Assembly: GCA_041398605.1 (NCBI GenBank) | Contig: JAWKUK010000004.1 | Coordinates: 372,001 to 436,000, forward strand | Source of the DNA: JAWKUK01 sp041398605 | Lineage (GTDB): Bacteria > Planctomycetota > UBA1135 > GCA-002686595 | Direction: 5' to 3' | Length of the DNA: 64,000 bases | Part shown: piece after piece, positions 15,997-25,399 of the stretch | Layout of the letters: every line of letters begins with the position of its first letter | Numbering within the stretch: position 1 is the first letter of the stretch | The notes under the pieces: model-generated | Told to the model about the DNA's origin: nothing | Databases searched by the model: none | Seen by the model: the letters and a program-made list of their open reading frames with translations, nothing else | Program-made: the position numbers and the translations under genes

Positions 15997-17771
15997 GCTT
16001 GCCCTCCTGTTCGCGCGACGTCGTCCTGAGGACGCGCCGCGCGCAAATCGTCATCGAGCCCGAGGCCGTACGCGTACGGCCCAGCCCCCGCCGCGACCGG
16101 CGCATCGAAGTTGCCCGGCCCAGGCGGCGATGGCGCCCGCCATTCAAGGCTGCGCGCGCGCCAGGGATCACGTCCAGACGCCGGCCCCGCGACGAGCGCG
16201 AGCACGACGTTGACCAGGAACCAGAGCTGCCATAACCCGAGCAACATCGCGCTCCACGTCACAAACGCGTTCAACGGCTGGAGCGCCTCCATGCCCGGCA
16301 GCGTGTATGGGTCGTAGGTGCGGCGGATCATCCCAGCGAAGCCGAGCTGGTGCATCGGCAGGAAGACACAGTTCAACAGCACGAACGTCCCGACGAAGTG
16401 GATCGTGCCGAGGGACTCCGAGAGCCGCCGGCCGACCATCTTCGGGAACCAGTGGTAGATGCCGCCGAACATCGCGAGGAGGGAGCCCCCGACGACGATG
16501 TAGTGGAAGTGCGCCACGACCGTGTAGGTGTCGTGCAGGTACGCGTCGTTGGGCGTCGAGGCGAGCCAGAGCCCGGACAGGCCGCCGATGATGAACAGCG
16601 CGACGAAGCCGATCGCGAACTGCATCGCCGCCGTCAAGCGAATGCGCCCGCCCCAGAGCGTCGCGATCCAGTTGAAGACCTTGACCCCCGAGGGCAGCGC
16701 GATGAGCACCGTCGAGGACAGGAACCCGAGCTCGAGCCGCGGGTCCATGCCCGACGTGAACATGTGGTGGCCCCACACGATGAAGCCCAAGCCGGCGATC
16801 GTCAGCATGGACATCACCATCGCGCCGTAGCCGAAGATGGCCTTGCGCGCGTGGACGCTCATGATGTCCGAGACGAGCCCCATCGCCGGCAGCACCATCA
16901 CGTAGACCGCGGGGTGGCTGTAGAACCAGAAGAGGTGCTGCCACAAGAGCGGCTCGCCGCTGCCTTGCGACGGCGAGAAGAAGCCCGCCTGGAAGACGCG
17001 GTCCATCGCCATCATCGCGGCGCCGGAGGTCAACACCGGCAACGCCATGAGCTGGATCACCGCGGCGATACAGAGCCCCCACACCGTCAGCGGCAGCTTG
17101 CCGAGCGTCAGCCCCGGGGCGCGCATCTTCACGACGGTGACGAGGTAGTTGATCGAGCCGACGAGCGACGAGAGGCCCGCGAACGTGACCGCCAGCAGCC
17201 AGTACGTCTGCCCGTCGAGGCTGCCAGGCGCATAGGCGCCGATCGTCGAGAGCGGCGCGTAGGCCGTCCAACCCGCGCCGGGCCCGCCGCCCGGGGCGCC
17301 GAACGCCAGCACGATGAACACGATCCCAGGCCACAGGAGCCAATAGCTGAGCGCGTTGAGCTTCGGGAACGCCATGTCGTGCGCTCCGATCATCAGCGGG
17401 ATCAGGTAGTTGCCGAACGCGCCCGTGAGCAGCGGGATGATGACGAAGAACGTCATGATCGTCCCGTGCAGCGTGAAGAGCGCGGCGTACACGTCCGGCG
17501 GCACCGAGCCGCCCGTCCCAGGGAACAGCGTCGCGCCGACGATCGGCACCTCTGCGCCCGGCCACGCGATTTGGACGCGCATGATCAACGCGAGGAGCGC
17601 GCCGAGCAGCGCCATGAACGTGCCCGTGATCAGGAACTGAATGCCGATCGTCTTGTGGTCGGTCGACAGGATGTAGCGCCGAAAGGACCCCGCCGGCGCG
17701 TGCGCCGGCACGACGCGCACGCGGCGCGTGTCGTCGGTCATCCGGTGCGCGAGTCGTGCGAGGGGTCCCAT
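15993..17771 (-). CDS. coxA: Cytochrome c oxidase subunit I, type A2-like (YSHPxVY)
   Basis: A 592-residue heme-copper oxidase catalytic subunit. Helix VI reads FWFYSHPAVYVMVLPAMG: His286 (CuB) and Tyr290 (cross-linked Tyr) are present, but the D-channel Glu of HPEVY enzymes is Ala288, and Tyr284-Ser285 precede the His. This YSHPxV pattern marks A2-type oxidases of the caa3 kind. VIWGHHMFTSGMD gives the two further CuB His, and DTYTVVAHFHYIVVGGS the heme a/a3 ligands. Twelve or so hydrophobic helices are seen. The start is ATG 17771 (internal ATG 17741 possible). The enzyme pumps protons at the cytoplasmic membrane; the rest of the operon supplies subunits and heme A. Confidence 0.95.
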   Translation of the reverse strand: MGPLARLAHRMTDDTRRVRVVPAHAPAGSFRRYILSTDHKTIGIQFLITGTFMALLGALLALIMRVQIAWPGAEVPIVGATLFPGTGGSVPPDVYAALFTLHGTIMTFFVIIPLLTGAFGNYLIPLMIGAHDMAFPKLNALSYWLLWPGIVFIVLAFGAPGGGPGAGWTAYAPLSTIGAYAPGSLDGQTYWLLAVTFAGLSSLVGSINYLVTVVKMRAPGLTLGKLPLTVWGLCIAAVIQLMALPVLTSGAAMMAMDRVFQAGFFSPSQGSGEPLLWQHLFWFYSHPAVYVMVLPAMGLVSDIMSVHARKAIFGYGAMVMSMLTIAGLGFIVWGHHMFTSGMDPRLELGFLSSTVLIALPSGVKVFNWIATLWGGRIRLTAAMQFAIGFVALFIIGGLSGLWLASTPNDAYLHDTYTVVAHFHYIVVGGSLLAMFGGIYHWFPKMVGRRLSESLGTIHFVGTFVLLNCVFLPMHQLGFAGMIRRTYDPYTLPGMEALQPLNAFVTWSAMLLGLWQLWFLVNVVLALVAGPASGRDPWRARSLEWRAPSPPGPGNFDAPVAAGAGPYAYGLGLDDDLRAARPQDDVARTGGQA

Positions 17772-17809
17772 GATTGCGTGTTGGTGCAGCGGAGAGGGCG
17801 GCGCGGGCG

Positions 17810-18613
17810 TCAGTCGGTCGCGAGGCGCTCATCGGAGCGCGCGGTCAGCCAGCGCGTCAGCGCGTCCGCGCCGAGGACGCGGATCCGCCCGACCATCGCG
17901 CCGTGCCCCCAGCCGCACAGCTCGGCGCACTCGAGGCCGAGCTGGGCCTCCTGGCCGGAGGTGAAGCCGAGCGGGAGGTCCTCGGGGTCGATGACAAAGG
18001 CGAGCCGCGTGTCACGGCCGGGCACGATGTCACGCTTGGTCCGCAGCGCCGGCGCGAAGAACGAGTGAATGACGTCCCGCGAGCGCATGACGAGCTCGAC
18101 CGGCCGGCCCGCGGGCAGCGCGAGCTCGTTCACCGTCACGACATCGTCCGCCGTCCAGACGGCGCCGTCTCTGCCGGGGTAGCGGAACCGCCACTCGAAT
18201 TGGTGCGCGTCGACGCCGACGACAAAGGGCGCGCCGAGGCCCTCGGCGCTCGGCGCGTCGGCAAGGACCTTGCGCACCTCGAGCTGGCGCACGAGCAACA
18301 GCGCCAGCGCGACCGCGGGCAACGCGGTCCAGATGAACTCGAGCGCGGCGCTGCCCGTGCGCTCCGACCCCAGGCCGTCGCGCCGCCCCGCGCCGCGCAC
18401 GACGACCCACGCGATGAGGCCCGCCGTCAGGAGCAACAGGAACCCCATGAGCGCCGCGATCTCGTCGAAGAGGCGATCGACGGCCTCGCCGCCGCGGGTG
18501 ACCTCGTCGGGGAACACGGCGGCGCCGAGGCCGAGCTCGTGGGGCGACAGCACGCTCCAAAACGCGGCGCCTGCGCCGAGGAGCACGAGCAGCGGCAGGA
18601 CGTAGCGCATCAT
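17810..18613 (-). CDS. coxB: Cytochrome c oxidase subunit II (CuA-binding)
   Basis: A 267-residue protein with two N-terminal hydrophobic segments (VLPLLVLLGAGAAFWSVL and FLLLLTAGLIAWVVV) and an extracytoplasmic cupredoxin domain. The CuA site is intact: DVIHSFFAP gives the first His and CAELCGWGHGAM near residue 229 gives CxxxCxxxHxxM. EWRFRYPGRDG is the usual aromatic region for cytochrome c electron entry. There is no C-terminal heme c domain; the electron-donating heme c is instead supplied by the separate di-heme protein whose stop overlaps this start (ATGA, 18613-18610). coxA begins 38 bp after its stop. Confidence 0.93.
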   Translation of the reverse strand: MMRYVLPLLVLLGAGAAFWSVLSPHELGLGAAVFPDEVTRGGEAVDRLFDEIAALMGFLLLLTAGLIAWVVVRGAGRRDGLGSERTGSAALEFIWTALPAVALALLLVRQLEVRKVLADAPSAEGLGAPFVVGVDAHQFEWRFRYPGRDGAVWTADDVVTVNELALPAGRPVELVMRSRDVIHSFFAPALRTKRDIVPGRDTRLAFVIDPEDLPLGFTSGQEAQLGLECAELCGWGHGAMVGRIRVLGADALTRWLTARSDERLATD

Positions 18614-19980
18614 CGCGGCACCTCACCCGTGGCCGGCGCGAAGCGCGGTCCGCGCAGGGACAGGACATAGGCGACGAGCGCGAAGACGTCGTCCTCCGAG
18701 AGCCCCGGGTCCGCGGCCGGCATGATGGTGCCGCCGATGCCGTACCTGATCCGACGGTAGAGGTCCGCCGGGCGATCGCCGCCGTGGAAGACCCCGAGCG
18801 TCAGGTCGCGCGGCGCGCTGGGCGCGCCCCACAAATCGAGGCGCCGCGTCCGCGCGCCGTCCTCGTCGAGCTCCCAGATCGCGTCGCCGTCGCCGTGCCC
18901 GGCGGCCCCGTGGCACGTCGTGCACTTGGCCGTGTCACCGGCGAACAGCGCCGCGCCGCGCGCGACGTCCTCGGGCGTGAACGCGTCCGGATCGCGCATC
19001 GCCGGGACCTCGGCCAGGCGATCCGCGGCTTCGTCCCAGCGGCTCCAGGTGCGACCGTACGCTTGGGTCGCGAGCTCCGGGGTGACGCTGCCGCGCTGCG
19101 CCGCGAGCGCCGTCACGAGCAGCTCGGTCTCGCCGCGCACTGCGAGCAAGCGCACCCAGTCGACGAGGCCCTCGCGCTCCGCGCGCGTCAGGCGCGCGAA
19201 CGACGGCATCGCCGTGCCCTCGACGCCGCGCTCGAGGACGCGCAAGAGGTCCGCGCGACGCGGGCGATGGCCGGCCTCCACGGCGCTCCATTTGAAGACG
19301 CCGCGCCGGAAGTCACGGGGCGCCGGCTCGAGCGTCACGCCGCTCGGCCCATCGCCGGCGCCCGTCACGCCGTGGCAATGCACACAATGGCGCTGGTAGA
19401 GCGCGGCCGACTCGACCAGGGCGGGGTATTGGCGCTGCCAGAAGCGCTCGGCTTCGTCAGCCCAAGTGAACGACGGTTCGTCGCTGTCGCCCGGAACGGG
19501 CGAAGACGGGTGCAAGTTGGACGGGTCGACCCGCGCTTCGATCAGCGGCGAGAAGGCCCACTTCCACCGCGCCCAAGTGGCGACCGCGCCCCATGGGCGC
19601 GGCACTTGAACGTGATCACCCTTGCGGACGGCCTCTAGCTGGCGCGCGAAGCGCACCTCGTTGTCGCGGGCGACGGCCTCCCAGGCCGCGTCGTCGAGCT
19701 CGTCCTGGCCGAAGTTCGGGTCGCGCTCGTCCGCTTCCCACGCTTCGAGCACCAAGTAACCCGGCCGCGCGGGCGACCCGAAGAGCAGCTGCAGGGCGCC
19801 CTCGACCTGGCCCGCAGCGACCGCCGCATCCGCCGGCTCGAGGCCTTCGTCCTCGAAGGCGAACTGCGTGTCGGGCGAGACCGTGAACTCCATCACCGGC
19901 GGCACCGGCTCGAGCCCGCAGCCCGCGCCCAGCAGCGCCACGAAGCCGCCGAGCGCCACCAAGCCGCTGAGCGCCGTCAC
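18610..19980 (-). CDS. Di-heme cytochrome c lipoprotein of the oxidase operon
   Basis: A 456-residue exported cytochrome, first gene of the oxidase operon. GTG 19980 is chosen because it opens directly into a lipoprotein signal (LVALGGFVALLGAGC, lipobox LGAGC). Two class I heme sites are visible: CVHCHG near residue 199 and CTTCHG near residue 353. Methionines suitable as sixth ligands occur in GTAMPSF and GGTIMPAAD. A QPxP/EFTV segment follows the lipid anchor. It probably passes electrons from quinol oxidation to CuA. Similar di-heme subunits accompany caa3 and alternative complex III systems; which applies cannot be decided. Its stop overlaps the coxB start. Confidence 0.82.
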   Translation of the reverse strand: MTALSGLVALGGFVALLGAGCGLEPVPPVMEFTVSPDTQFAFEDEGLEPADAAVAAGQVEGALQLLFGSPARPGYLVLEAWEADERDPNFGQDELDDAAWEAVARDNEVRFARQLEAVRKGDHVQVPRPWGAVATWARWKWAFSPLIEARVDPSNLHPSSPVPGDSDEPSFTWADEAERFWQRQYPALVESAALYQRHCVHCHGVTGAGDGPSGVTLEPAPRDFRRGVFKWSAVEAGHRPRRADLLRVLERGVEGTAMPSFARLTRAEREGLVDWVRLLAVRGETELLVTALAAQRGSVTPELATQAYGRTWSRWDEAADRLAEVPAMRDPDAFTPEDVARGAALFAGDTAKCTTCHGAAGHGDGDAIWELDEDGARTRRLDLWGAPSAPRDLTLGVFHGGDRPADLYRRIRYGIGGTIMPAADPGLSEDDVFALVAYVLSLRGPRFAPATGEVPR

Positions 19981-20307
19981 GCGCGCGCGTCGGCCGCGAC
20001 CGCCACGCGCACAGCGACGAAACGGTGCCCCGTCAGCTCGATGCGACGGACCGCTCGCCCGCCAACGGGCCCACTCGGGAGGGGGGATCACGACTCCAAC
20101 GGGACCGGCGGCGCCCCGTCGAACGTCGAGGGCAGCGCGCCAGCACGGAGAGGATCGCACTCGCGAGGGGGAGGGTCAACGGGGCTCCTCGTCGCTGTGG
20201 CGTGCTGTCGCAACCAGGGCGCGCCATACGGCTGCTCGGCGGGCGCGCTGCGGAGCGCCTTCTCCTGCGCACCGCCCCCCCTGTGGCCGTACGCCGCGGC
20301 GATTCGC
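19981..20307. other. Divergent intergenic region upstream of oxidase operon and peptidase gene
   Basis: About 327 bases with no supported gene. It must contain the promoter of the minus-strand oxidase operon, but I find no convincing -10/-35 there. On the plus side TATGGT at 20308 serves the peptidase gene. Open frames here (both strands) look non-coding: arginine/proline-rich without structure. Confidence 0.5.
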
Positions 20308-20313
20308 TATGGT
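20308..20313 (+). promoter_or_regulatory. Putative -10 of leaderless promoter
   Basis: TATGGT ends 6 nt before ATG 20320, so the transcript would begin at the start codon. No clear -35. Confidence 0.35.
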
Positions 20314-20319
20314 CGGGCC

Positions 20320-21345
20320 ATGACCCGTCGACCTGCCGCGCCCTGGTGGTCCAAGCTCGACCAAGAAGAGCTGCTCGACGTCCGCCTGTGCGACCTCGGG
20401 ATCGACATCCCGGGCACGGCGCTCGAGGCCCGGATCGCGCGCTTGTGGCGCGAGCTCGAACGCGCCGGGCTGCGCTTTCGGCCCCACGTGTGGCTCTCGA
20501 CCGGCTGGTTCACCCCGGACGGCGTGCCCGGCTTCGCGGCGCCCTTCTACCTCGCCCACCCGCGCCTCGCCCGGCTCGAGCACAAGCAGATGTACGAGGT
20601 CGAGGGCGGAACACAGCGCTGGTGCATGAAGCTCCTGCGCCACGAGGCGGGGCACGCGTTCGACAATGCCTACGGGCTGCACCGCAAGGCCCTGTGGCGC
20701 AAGACCTTCGGCAACTACTCAGAGCCCTATCGCTGGCAATACCGGCCGAACCCCGGCAGCCGGCGGTTCGTGCAGCACTTGGACTTCTGGTACGCCCAGA
20801 GCCACCCGGCCGAAGACTGGGCCGAGTCGTTCGCCGTGTGGCTCGGGCCCCGCGCGACCTGGCGTCGAGAGTACGAGGGCTGGCCCGCGCTGGCGAAGCT
20901 CGAGGCCGTCGACTCGATCGTCGCAGACCTGCGCGGCGCAGCGATGGTGACTCGCACGCGCCGCAAACCTGGCGCCTTGAGCACCGAGCGGATCACACTG
21001 CGCGAGCACTACAAGGCCCGCAAGCGAGCGTTCGTCAAGGACGAGCCGGCAGAGATCGACACGGAGCTCCTTCGGCTCTTCTCAGACGAGCGCATCCACG
21101 CGCGGCGCCCAGCCGCGGCCACCTTCCTGCGCGAACGGCGCCAGGAGCTGCGCGCGCGGGTCTCGGAGCTGACGGGACAATATCGCTACGACGTCGATCA
21201 ATCGCTGCGCATGATGATGAGCCGCTGCAAGGAGCTCGGGCTCCGGCTGTCTCGCTCGGAAGCGGAGAGCCGCATCGGCGCAGCGATCCTCCTCACCATG
21301 CTCTCCACCCTGTCCGCGCGCGGACGCCAGGAGTTCCACAGATGA
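20320..21345 (+). CDS. Putative zinc metallopeptidase (HEAGH), gluzincin-like
   Basis: A 341-residue protein without signal peptide. LLRHEAGHAFDNAYGLHRKA holds an HExxH zinc motif (His108, Glu109, His112). AEDWAESFAVWLGPR, about 55 residues later, offers the Glu third ligand of a gluzincin. Residues 70-110 (MYEVEGGTQRWCMKLLRHEA) form the helix before the site. The C-terminal third is helical and basic (RMMMSRCKELGLRLSRSEA). I know this only as a putative zinc-binding peptidase family; substrate unknown. Its stop overlaps the next start by 4 nt (ATGA), tying it to an ATP-grasp ligase. A peptide or peptidoglycan-precursor modification role is a guess from that context. Confidence 0.75.
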   Translation: MTRRPAAPWWSKLDQEELLDVRLCDLGIDIPGTALEARIARLWRELERAGLRFRPHVWLSTGWFTPDGVPGFAAPFYLAHPRLARLEHKQMYEVEGGTQRWCMKLLRHEAGHAFDNAYGLHRKALWRKTFGNYSEPYRWQYRPNPGSRRFVQHLDFWYAQSHPAEDWAESFAVWLGPRATWRREYEGWPALAKLEAVDSIVADLRGAAMVTRTRRKPGALSTERITLREHYKARKRAFVKDEPAEIDTELLRLFSDERIHARRPAAATFLRERRQELRARVSELTGQYRYDVDQSLRMMMSRCKELGLRLSRSEAESRIGAAILLTMLSTLSARGRQEFHR

Positions 21346-22376
21346 AGCAGCTCAAGGTCTTGGCCTTGCTGCACGACAACCTCGTGCCGCCGGAGAGCAT
21401 CGAAGGGCTCACGATGGCGGAGGTGCGCCCCTTCAAGATGGAGTACGACATCATCGTCTCCCTCGAGGCCCTGGGGCACGAAGTCATCACGATACCCGTC
21501 GGCGACGACTTGTCCGTCATTCGACGTGCGATCAAGGAGCACGAGCCGGCCGTCTGCTTCAATATGCTCGTCAACTTCCACGGCGTGCGCGCTTATGACG
21601 CCCACGTCGCGAGCTACTTCGAGCTGTTGAAGGCGCCCTATACGGGCTGCAATCCGCGCGGGCTCTTCCTGGCCGGCGACAAAGAGCTGTCCAAAAAGGT
21701 CCTTACGTATCACCGCGTGCGGGTGCCGCGCTTTACGGCGTTTGCGCGCGGTCGCAAGGTGCCCTCACGCCTCGCGCTGAACTTCCCTGTCATCGTCAAG
21801 TCGTTGTCAGAAGAGGCCTCGCTAGGCATCTCGCAGGCCTCGATCGTCTATGACCTCGATGCGCTGCGCGAGCGCGTGGCGTACGTCCACGAGCGCATCG
21901 GCACGAGCGCGATCGTCGAGGAGTACGTCCAGGGCCGCGAGCTCAGCGTCGGCGTCCTTGGCAATGAGCGCGTGACCGTCTTTCCGCCGATCGAAACGAT
22001 CTTCGCCAAACTTCCAGCCGGCTCCGAGCCGATCCTGACGGAGCGCATCAAGTGGGACATGGCCTATCAAGAGAAGATCGGCCTGACCGCCCGCCCTGCG
22101 ACAGACCTCGACCCTGGCGTGGGAGAGCGGATCAAGCGCACGGCGCGGCGCGTCTACGCCGCGCTCGACCTCTCGGGCTATGCGCGCGTCGACCTGCGCC
22201 TCACGGCGGATGGCGCGGTCTACGTCTTGGAGGCCAACCCCAACCCCGACCTGGCATACGGCGAGGACTTCTCAGCCGGGGCGGAGCTGGTTGGGCTGAG
22301 CTATGAACAGCTCGTGCAACGCATCACGACCCTCGGCATCAAGTACTCGCCGCCCTGGGTCGACTACGTCGAGTGA
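21342..22376 (+). CDS. ATP-grasp ligase, D-alanine-D-alanine ligase-like
   Basis: A 344-residue enzyme. It begins LKVLALLHDNLVPP and has an N-terminal Rossmann-like half. The ATP-grasp core follows: DKELSKKVLTYHRVRVPRFT, NFPVIVKSLSEEASLGISQA (ATP-binding Lys and Gly-rich loop), VEEYVQGRELSVGVLG, then ARVDLRLTADGAVYVLEANP and NPDLAYGEDFSAGAE (metal-binding Glu and Asn). This is the Ddl layout, but the N-terminal catalytic loop differs from true Ddl enzymes, so the substrate is probably another carboxylate-amine pair. Translationally coupled to the upstream zinc peptidase (ATGA overlap, GGAG at 21330). It may ligate what the peptidase cleaves or processes. Confidence 0.82.
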   Translation: MKQLKVLALLHDNLVPPESIEGLTMAEVRPFKMEYDIIVSLEALGHEVITIPVGDDLSVIRRAIKEHEPAVCFNMLVNFHGVRAYDAHVASYFELLKAPYTGCNPRGLFLAGDKELSKKVLTYHRVRVPRFTAFARGRKVPSRLALNFPVIVKSLSEEASLGISQASIVYDLDALRERVAYVHERIGTSAIVEEYVQGRELSVGVLGNERVTVFPPIETIFAKLPAGSEPILTERIKWDMAYQEKIGLTARPATDLDPGVGERIKRTARRVYAALDLSGYARVDLRLTADGAVYVLEANPNPDLAYGEDFSAGAELVGLSYEQLVQRITTLGIKYSPPWVDYVE

Positions 22377-22390
22377 CACCGAGGCGGCGG

Positions 22391-24383
22391 TCACGGCGTG
22401 AACGAGAGCGTCAACCCCGAGCTCGCGCGCGCCCCGCGCCACGCGACCTGGAACGACCAAGCGACGCCCGGGCTGCGGGCGTGGAGCCGCGCGGCGTAGG
22501 GATGCGCAGCGAGCTGCCACAACCCATCGGCCCCCGACTCCGCGGCGCCGACGCGCAGCACCGGAGGCGCGAGGCAGACACACGAGCCAGACGCTGGATG
22601 GACGCCGCCGAGCGCGGCGTACAGCACCCCCACCTCGTCGGGGGGCGCGTCGCCCGCGAGCAGCATGAAGCGGCCGTCCGAGAGGCGCCCGCTGCCGAGC
22701 GCCTCGAGCGTCCCCGTCGCGCCCCGCTCGCAGAACGCGCGCGCGGGCGGCTGCGTCGCGAGGACGAGCGCCGCGCCTACATCGCACGCCGCGCCTGAGC
22801 CGCAGCCGAGGTCGCTGCTCGGCGCAGAGATCACCAGCGCCGCGCCCCCGTGCCCGAGCGCGAGCGCATGGCCGAGCTCATCGCCATCGGCCCCGACGAT
22901 CGCGCCCAGCGCCCCGCCGCCCGCGCCAGCACAGGCCAAGGGCCCGAGCGACGGCGCGCTGACCCAGGCGCCGCCGCTGCGGTGCAGGACGAACACGCGC
23001 CCGCCGCCGAGCACGGGGTCACCGGGCCCTGGGCTGCCTTGACCTGGGTCGCCGGGTCCCACTGCGCCGGGCCCCACAGCGCCGGGCCCCGCGAACGGCG
23101 CGCCGATGATCAACGTGTCCCCAGCGCCAGCGAGGCCGAGGCCGAAGCCGACGATGGGCGAGCCCTCGAAGAGCGCCTCGCGCACGAACATGCCGCCCTC
23201 GACGCGGCAGACCTCGACCGCGCCCCGCGCTGGGGCCGCGATCGCGAGCCGCCCGGCGCCGAGGGCCGCGATGCGCTCGCCGTAGCGCGCCCCTTGGGGC
23301 TGCCCGCGGTGGACATCCGGCGCGGCCCGGCGCACGTCGAGGAGGTGCCCAGCGAGGTCGAAGAGGTACACCGCCCCCGCGCCGGGGCCCCCGCCCGCGT
23401 CGCCCGGCGCAGCGACCGCGACACACGTCGCTGCAGGCCCCGCGCTGAGGCCGTTGGCGTCCCCCACGACGGCGACGGAGGCGCCGAAGTGGCCGACGAC
23501 CGTGCGCCGCGGCGCTGCGAGCTCGAGGTGCGGTGAACCCCGCGGCGCCCTCGACAAAGACCTGCGCGACGCCCGCGAGCGTACCCCCGCGCTCGTCGCG
23601 CCGGGCGCGCCGACGACCAGGAGCCGCCGCCCGAGCAGCAGCCCGCCCGGCGCCGCGGCGCCGAGCGCCAACGCCGCGCCAAAGCGCGCCCCGGAGGACG
23701 GGGCGCTGGCCTGCACATCTCCCAGGAGCCGCCACCCGCCAGGCACGCTGCGCGAGGGTGACGCCGCCGGCGTCCGCGACGACGGCGCCGCCGCGCGCAA
23801 CGTCGCGCCCCGGCGCGCCGATCGCGACGAGGCCCCCAGGCAGCGTCGCGAGCGCGCTGCCGAAGCGCTCTGCGACGCTGAGCGTCGCGGGCGACTGGCC
23901 CTCGCTGCGCGGCGCGAGGTGCCGCTCGCGGTCAAAGCCTGCGGCGCGCCGCACGAAGACGTGCACCGCGCCCCGCGCCGTCGCGCCGACTTGACCGGCG
24001 GCCGCCGCAGCGTCGAGGGGCGCCCCGATCAGCACGACGTCGTCGAGCGCGAGGGGGTCCGCCGGGGCGCCCGCGCCGGCGGCGCCGCTGCTCGCCGCAG
24101 CTTCGACATAGGCAACGGCCGCGCCGAACCCGACGGCGGGCACGATCCCCGCCCCGAGCGGCTCGAGCACGGCGCGCACTTCCTGCGCACAAGGTCGGAG
24201 CGCCGGCGGCGCGAGACAAGCGAACCTCAGGCCGGCGAGCGCCGGGCGTGCCCACCCATGGCCCGTGGGCGCAGTGGAGCTGGCGGCCGCGAGCTCGGCG
24301 CTGCCACCCAAGAGGCAGAGGCCGCACAAGAGAGTGAACGGACGGGTGAGCGCGGCCGTGGCGTCGTGTCGAACGTGTCGCAT
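22391..24383 (-). pseudogene. FG-GAP/integrin-like beta-propeller secreted protein, three frameshifts
   Basis: A signal peptide (FTLLCGLCLLGGSAELAAAS) leads to repeated blades of the FG-GAP type: VGFGAAVAYVEA...DDVVLIGAPLD, GAVHVFVRRAAGFDRERHL, AERFGSALATLPGGLVAIGAPG, HFGASVAVVGDANG and GDTLIIGAPFAGPG. Such propellers sit at the cell surface. The sequence cannot be read in one frame. It shifts near 23745 (QRAW to WRLLGDVQ), back near 23585 within a run of five C (LVVGAPGATSAG to GGTLAGVAQVFVEGAA), and again near 23533 (GFTAP to LELAAPRR). The flanking blades remain perfect in all segments, so recent decay or clustered assembly indels are equally likely. Convergent with the ATP-grasp gene (14 bp). 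Confidence 0.75.
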
Positions 24384-24405
24384 GGGGTCCCTCGATCGAG
24401 CGCCC

Positions 24406-24429
24406 GGGGGCGCCCGCGCGGGCGCCCCC
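24406..24429. repeat. Perfect 24-bp GC palindrome
   Basis: GGGGGCGCCCGC joined directly to GCGGGCGCCCCC. It lies in the 117-bp gap between the divergent FG-GAP gene and mqnA. It could be an operator or just a strong hairpin. Confidence 0.5.
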
Positions 24430-24488
24430 GCACCCGACCTTTGGGCGGGCGCTCGCAGCTAGGACCGACGCGCGCGGCGCGGGTTGCG

Positions 24489-24494
24489 TACATT
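24489..24494 (+). promoter_or_regulatory. Putative -10 of leaderless mqnA promoter
   Basis: TACATT ends 6 nt before ATG 24501. No clear -35 is visible. Confidence 0.35.
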
Positions 24495-24500
24495 TCGCCC

Positions 24501-25319
24501 ATGAGTCGCACGCGCCTCGCCGTCGGGAGCGTCCCGTACCTCGTCGGCCGCCCCCTCGACCTCGGCCTCGAGCACGAGCCGGGCCTCGAGTTCCGCCGCG
24601 AGGTGCCCGCGCTGCTCGTCGACGGGCTGCGCAACGGCGCCCTCGACGTCGCCCTCGTCAGCTCGATCGAGCTCTTTCGCCGGCCGGGGTACCGCTACCT
24701 CGACCGCTTTGCCGTCGCCGGACGCGGCTTCGTGGGCAGCGTCCAGGTGTTCCTACGGCGGCCGATCGAGGACGTGCGGTCGATCGCGATGGACCCGGCG
24801 AGCCGCACCGCGCAGGCGCTCGTGCGCACGCTCCTGCACGACCGCCCCGCCAGCGCGACCCAGCCCGGCGGCGCGCCGGAGTTCATCGAAGTCCCGCGCG
24901 GCACTGACCCGCGAATGATCGAAGCGGACGCCTGGCTGCGCATCGGCGACGAAGCGCTGCGCGAGACGGTCGGCGAGGCGCTGCCGGCTTGGAACCCCTC
25001 GCTGGAATGGACCCGCCGCACAGGCCTGCCGTTTGTGTTCGCCGCCTGGATCGTTGCCCCACGCGCGGACGTCGCGCCGCACCTCAGCGCGTTCCGTGCG
25101 GCGCATGAGCGCGGGGCGGCGGCCAAGCGCGCGCTCGCGGACGAGGCGGCCCTCGCCTGGCGCCTGCCGGTCGCGGCGTGCCGCGAGTACCTCGAGGTCG
25201 AGTGCCTCTACGAGCCGGCCGGCGAGCTGCGCGCCGCGCTGCGCGCCTTCCGCGATGGCGCAGCGCGCGCCGGGATCTGCGACGGCGCGCTCGACCCAGG
25301 GCCGATCGAACTCGGCTGA
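24501..25319 (+). CDS. mqnA: Chorismate dehydratase, futalosine menaquinone pathway
   Basis: A 272-residue cytoplasmic enzyme of the periplasmic-binding-protein fold. It removes water from chorismate to give 3-enolpyruvylbenzoate, the first step of the futalosine route to menaquinone. Typical family features are the opening LAVGSVPYLVGRPLDLGL, DVALVSSIELFRRPGYR (substrate loop), GSVQVFLRRPIEDVRSIAMD, ASRTAQALVRTLL, ADAWLRIGDEAL and FVFAAWIVAPRADV. Its presence means quinone feeding the respiratory chain is made by the non-classical pathway. It stands alone here; mqnB-D are not in the window. The ATG fits a leaderless transcript. Confidence 0.85.
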   Translation: MSRTRLAVGSVPYLVGRPLDLGLEHEPGLEFRREVPALLVDGLRNGALDVALVSSIELFRRPGYRYLDRFAVAGRGFVGSVQVFLRRPIEDVRSIAMDPASRTAQALVRTLLHDRPASATQPGGAPEFIEVPRGTDPRMIEADAWLRIGDEALRETVGEALPAWNPSLEWTRRTGLPFVFAAWIVAPRADVAPHLSAFRAAHERGAAAKRALADEAALAWRLPVAACREYLEVECLYEPAGELRAALRAFRDGAARAGICDGALDPGPIELG

Positions 25320-25399
25320 ACCCAGCTCGGCTGCAGCGACGGACGGCGCGGTCGGCGCACGGCCTGCGCGCCGGCAGGCGGGCGGGCGCCGCTTGGAAC

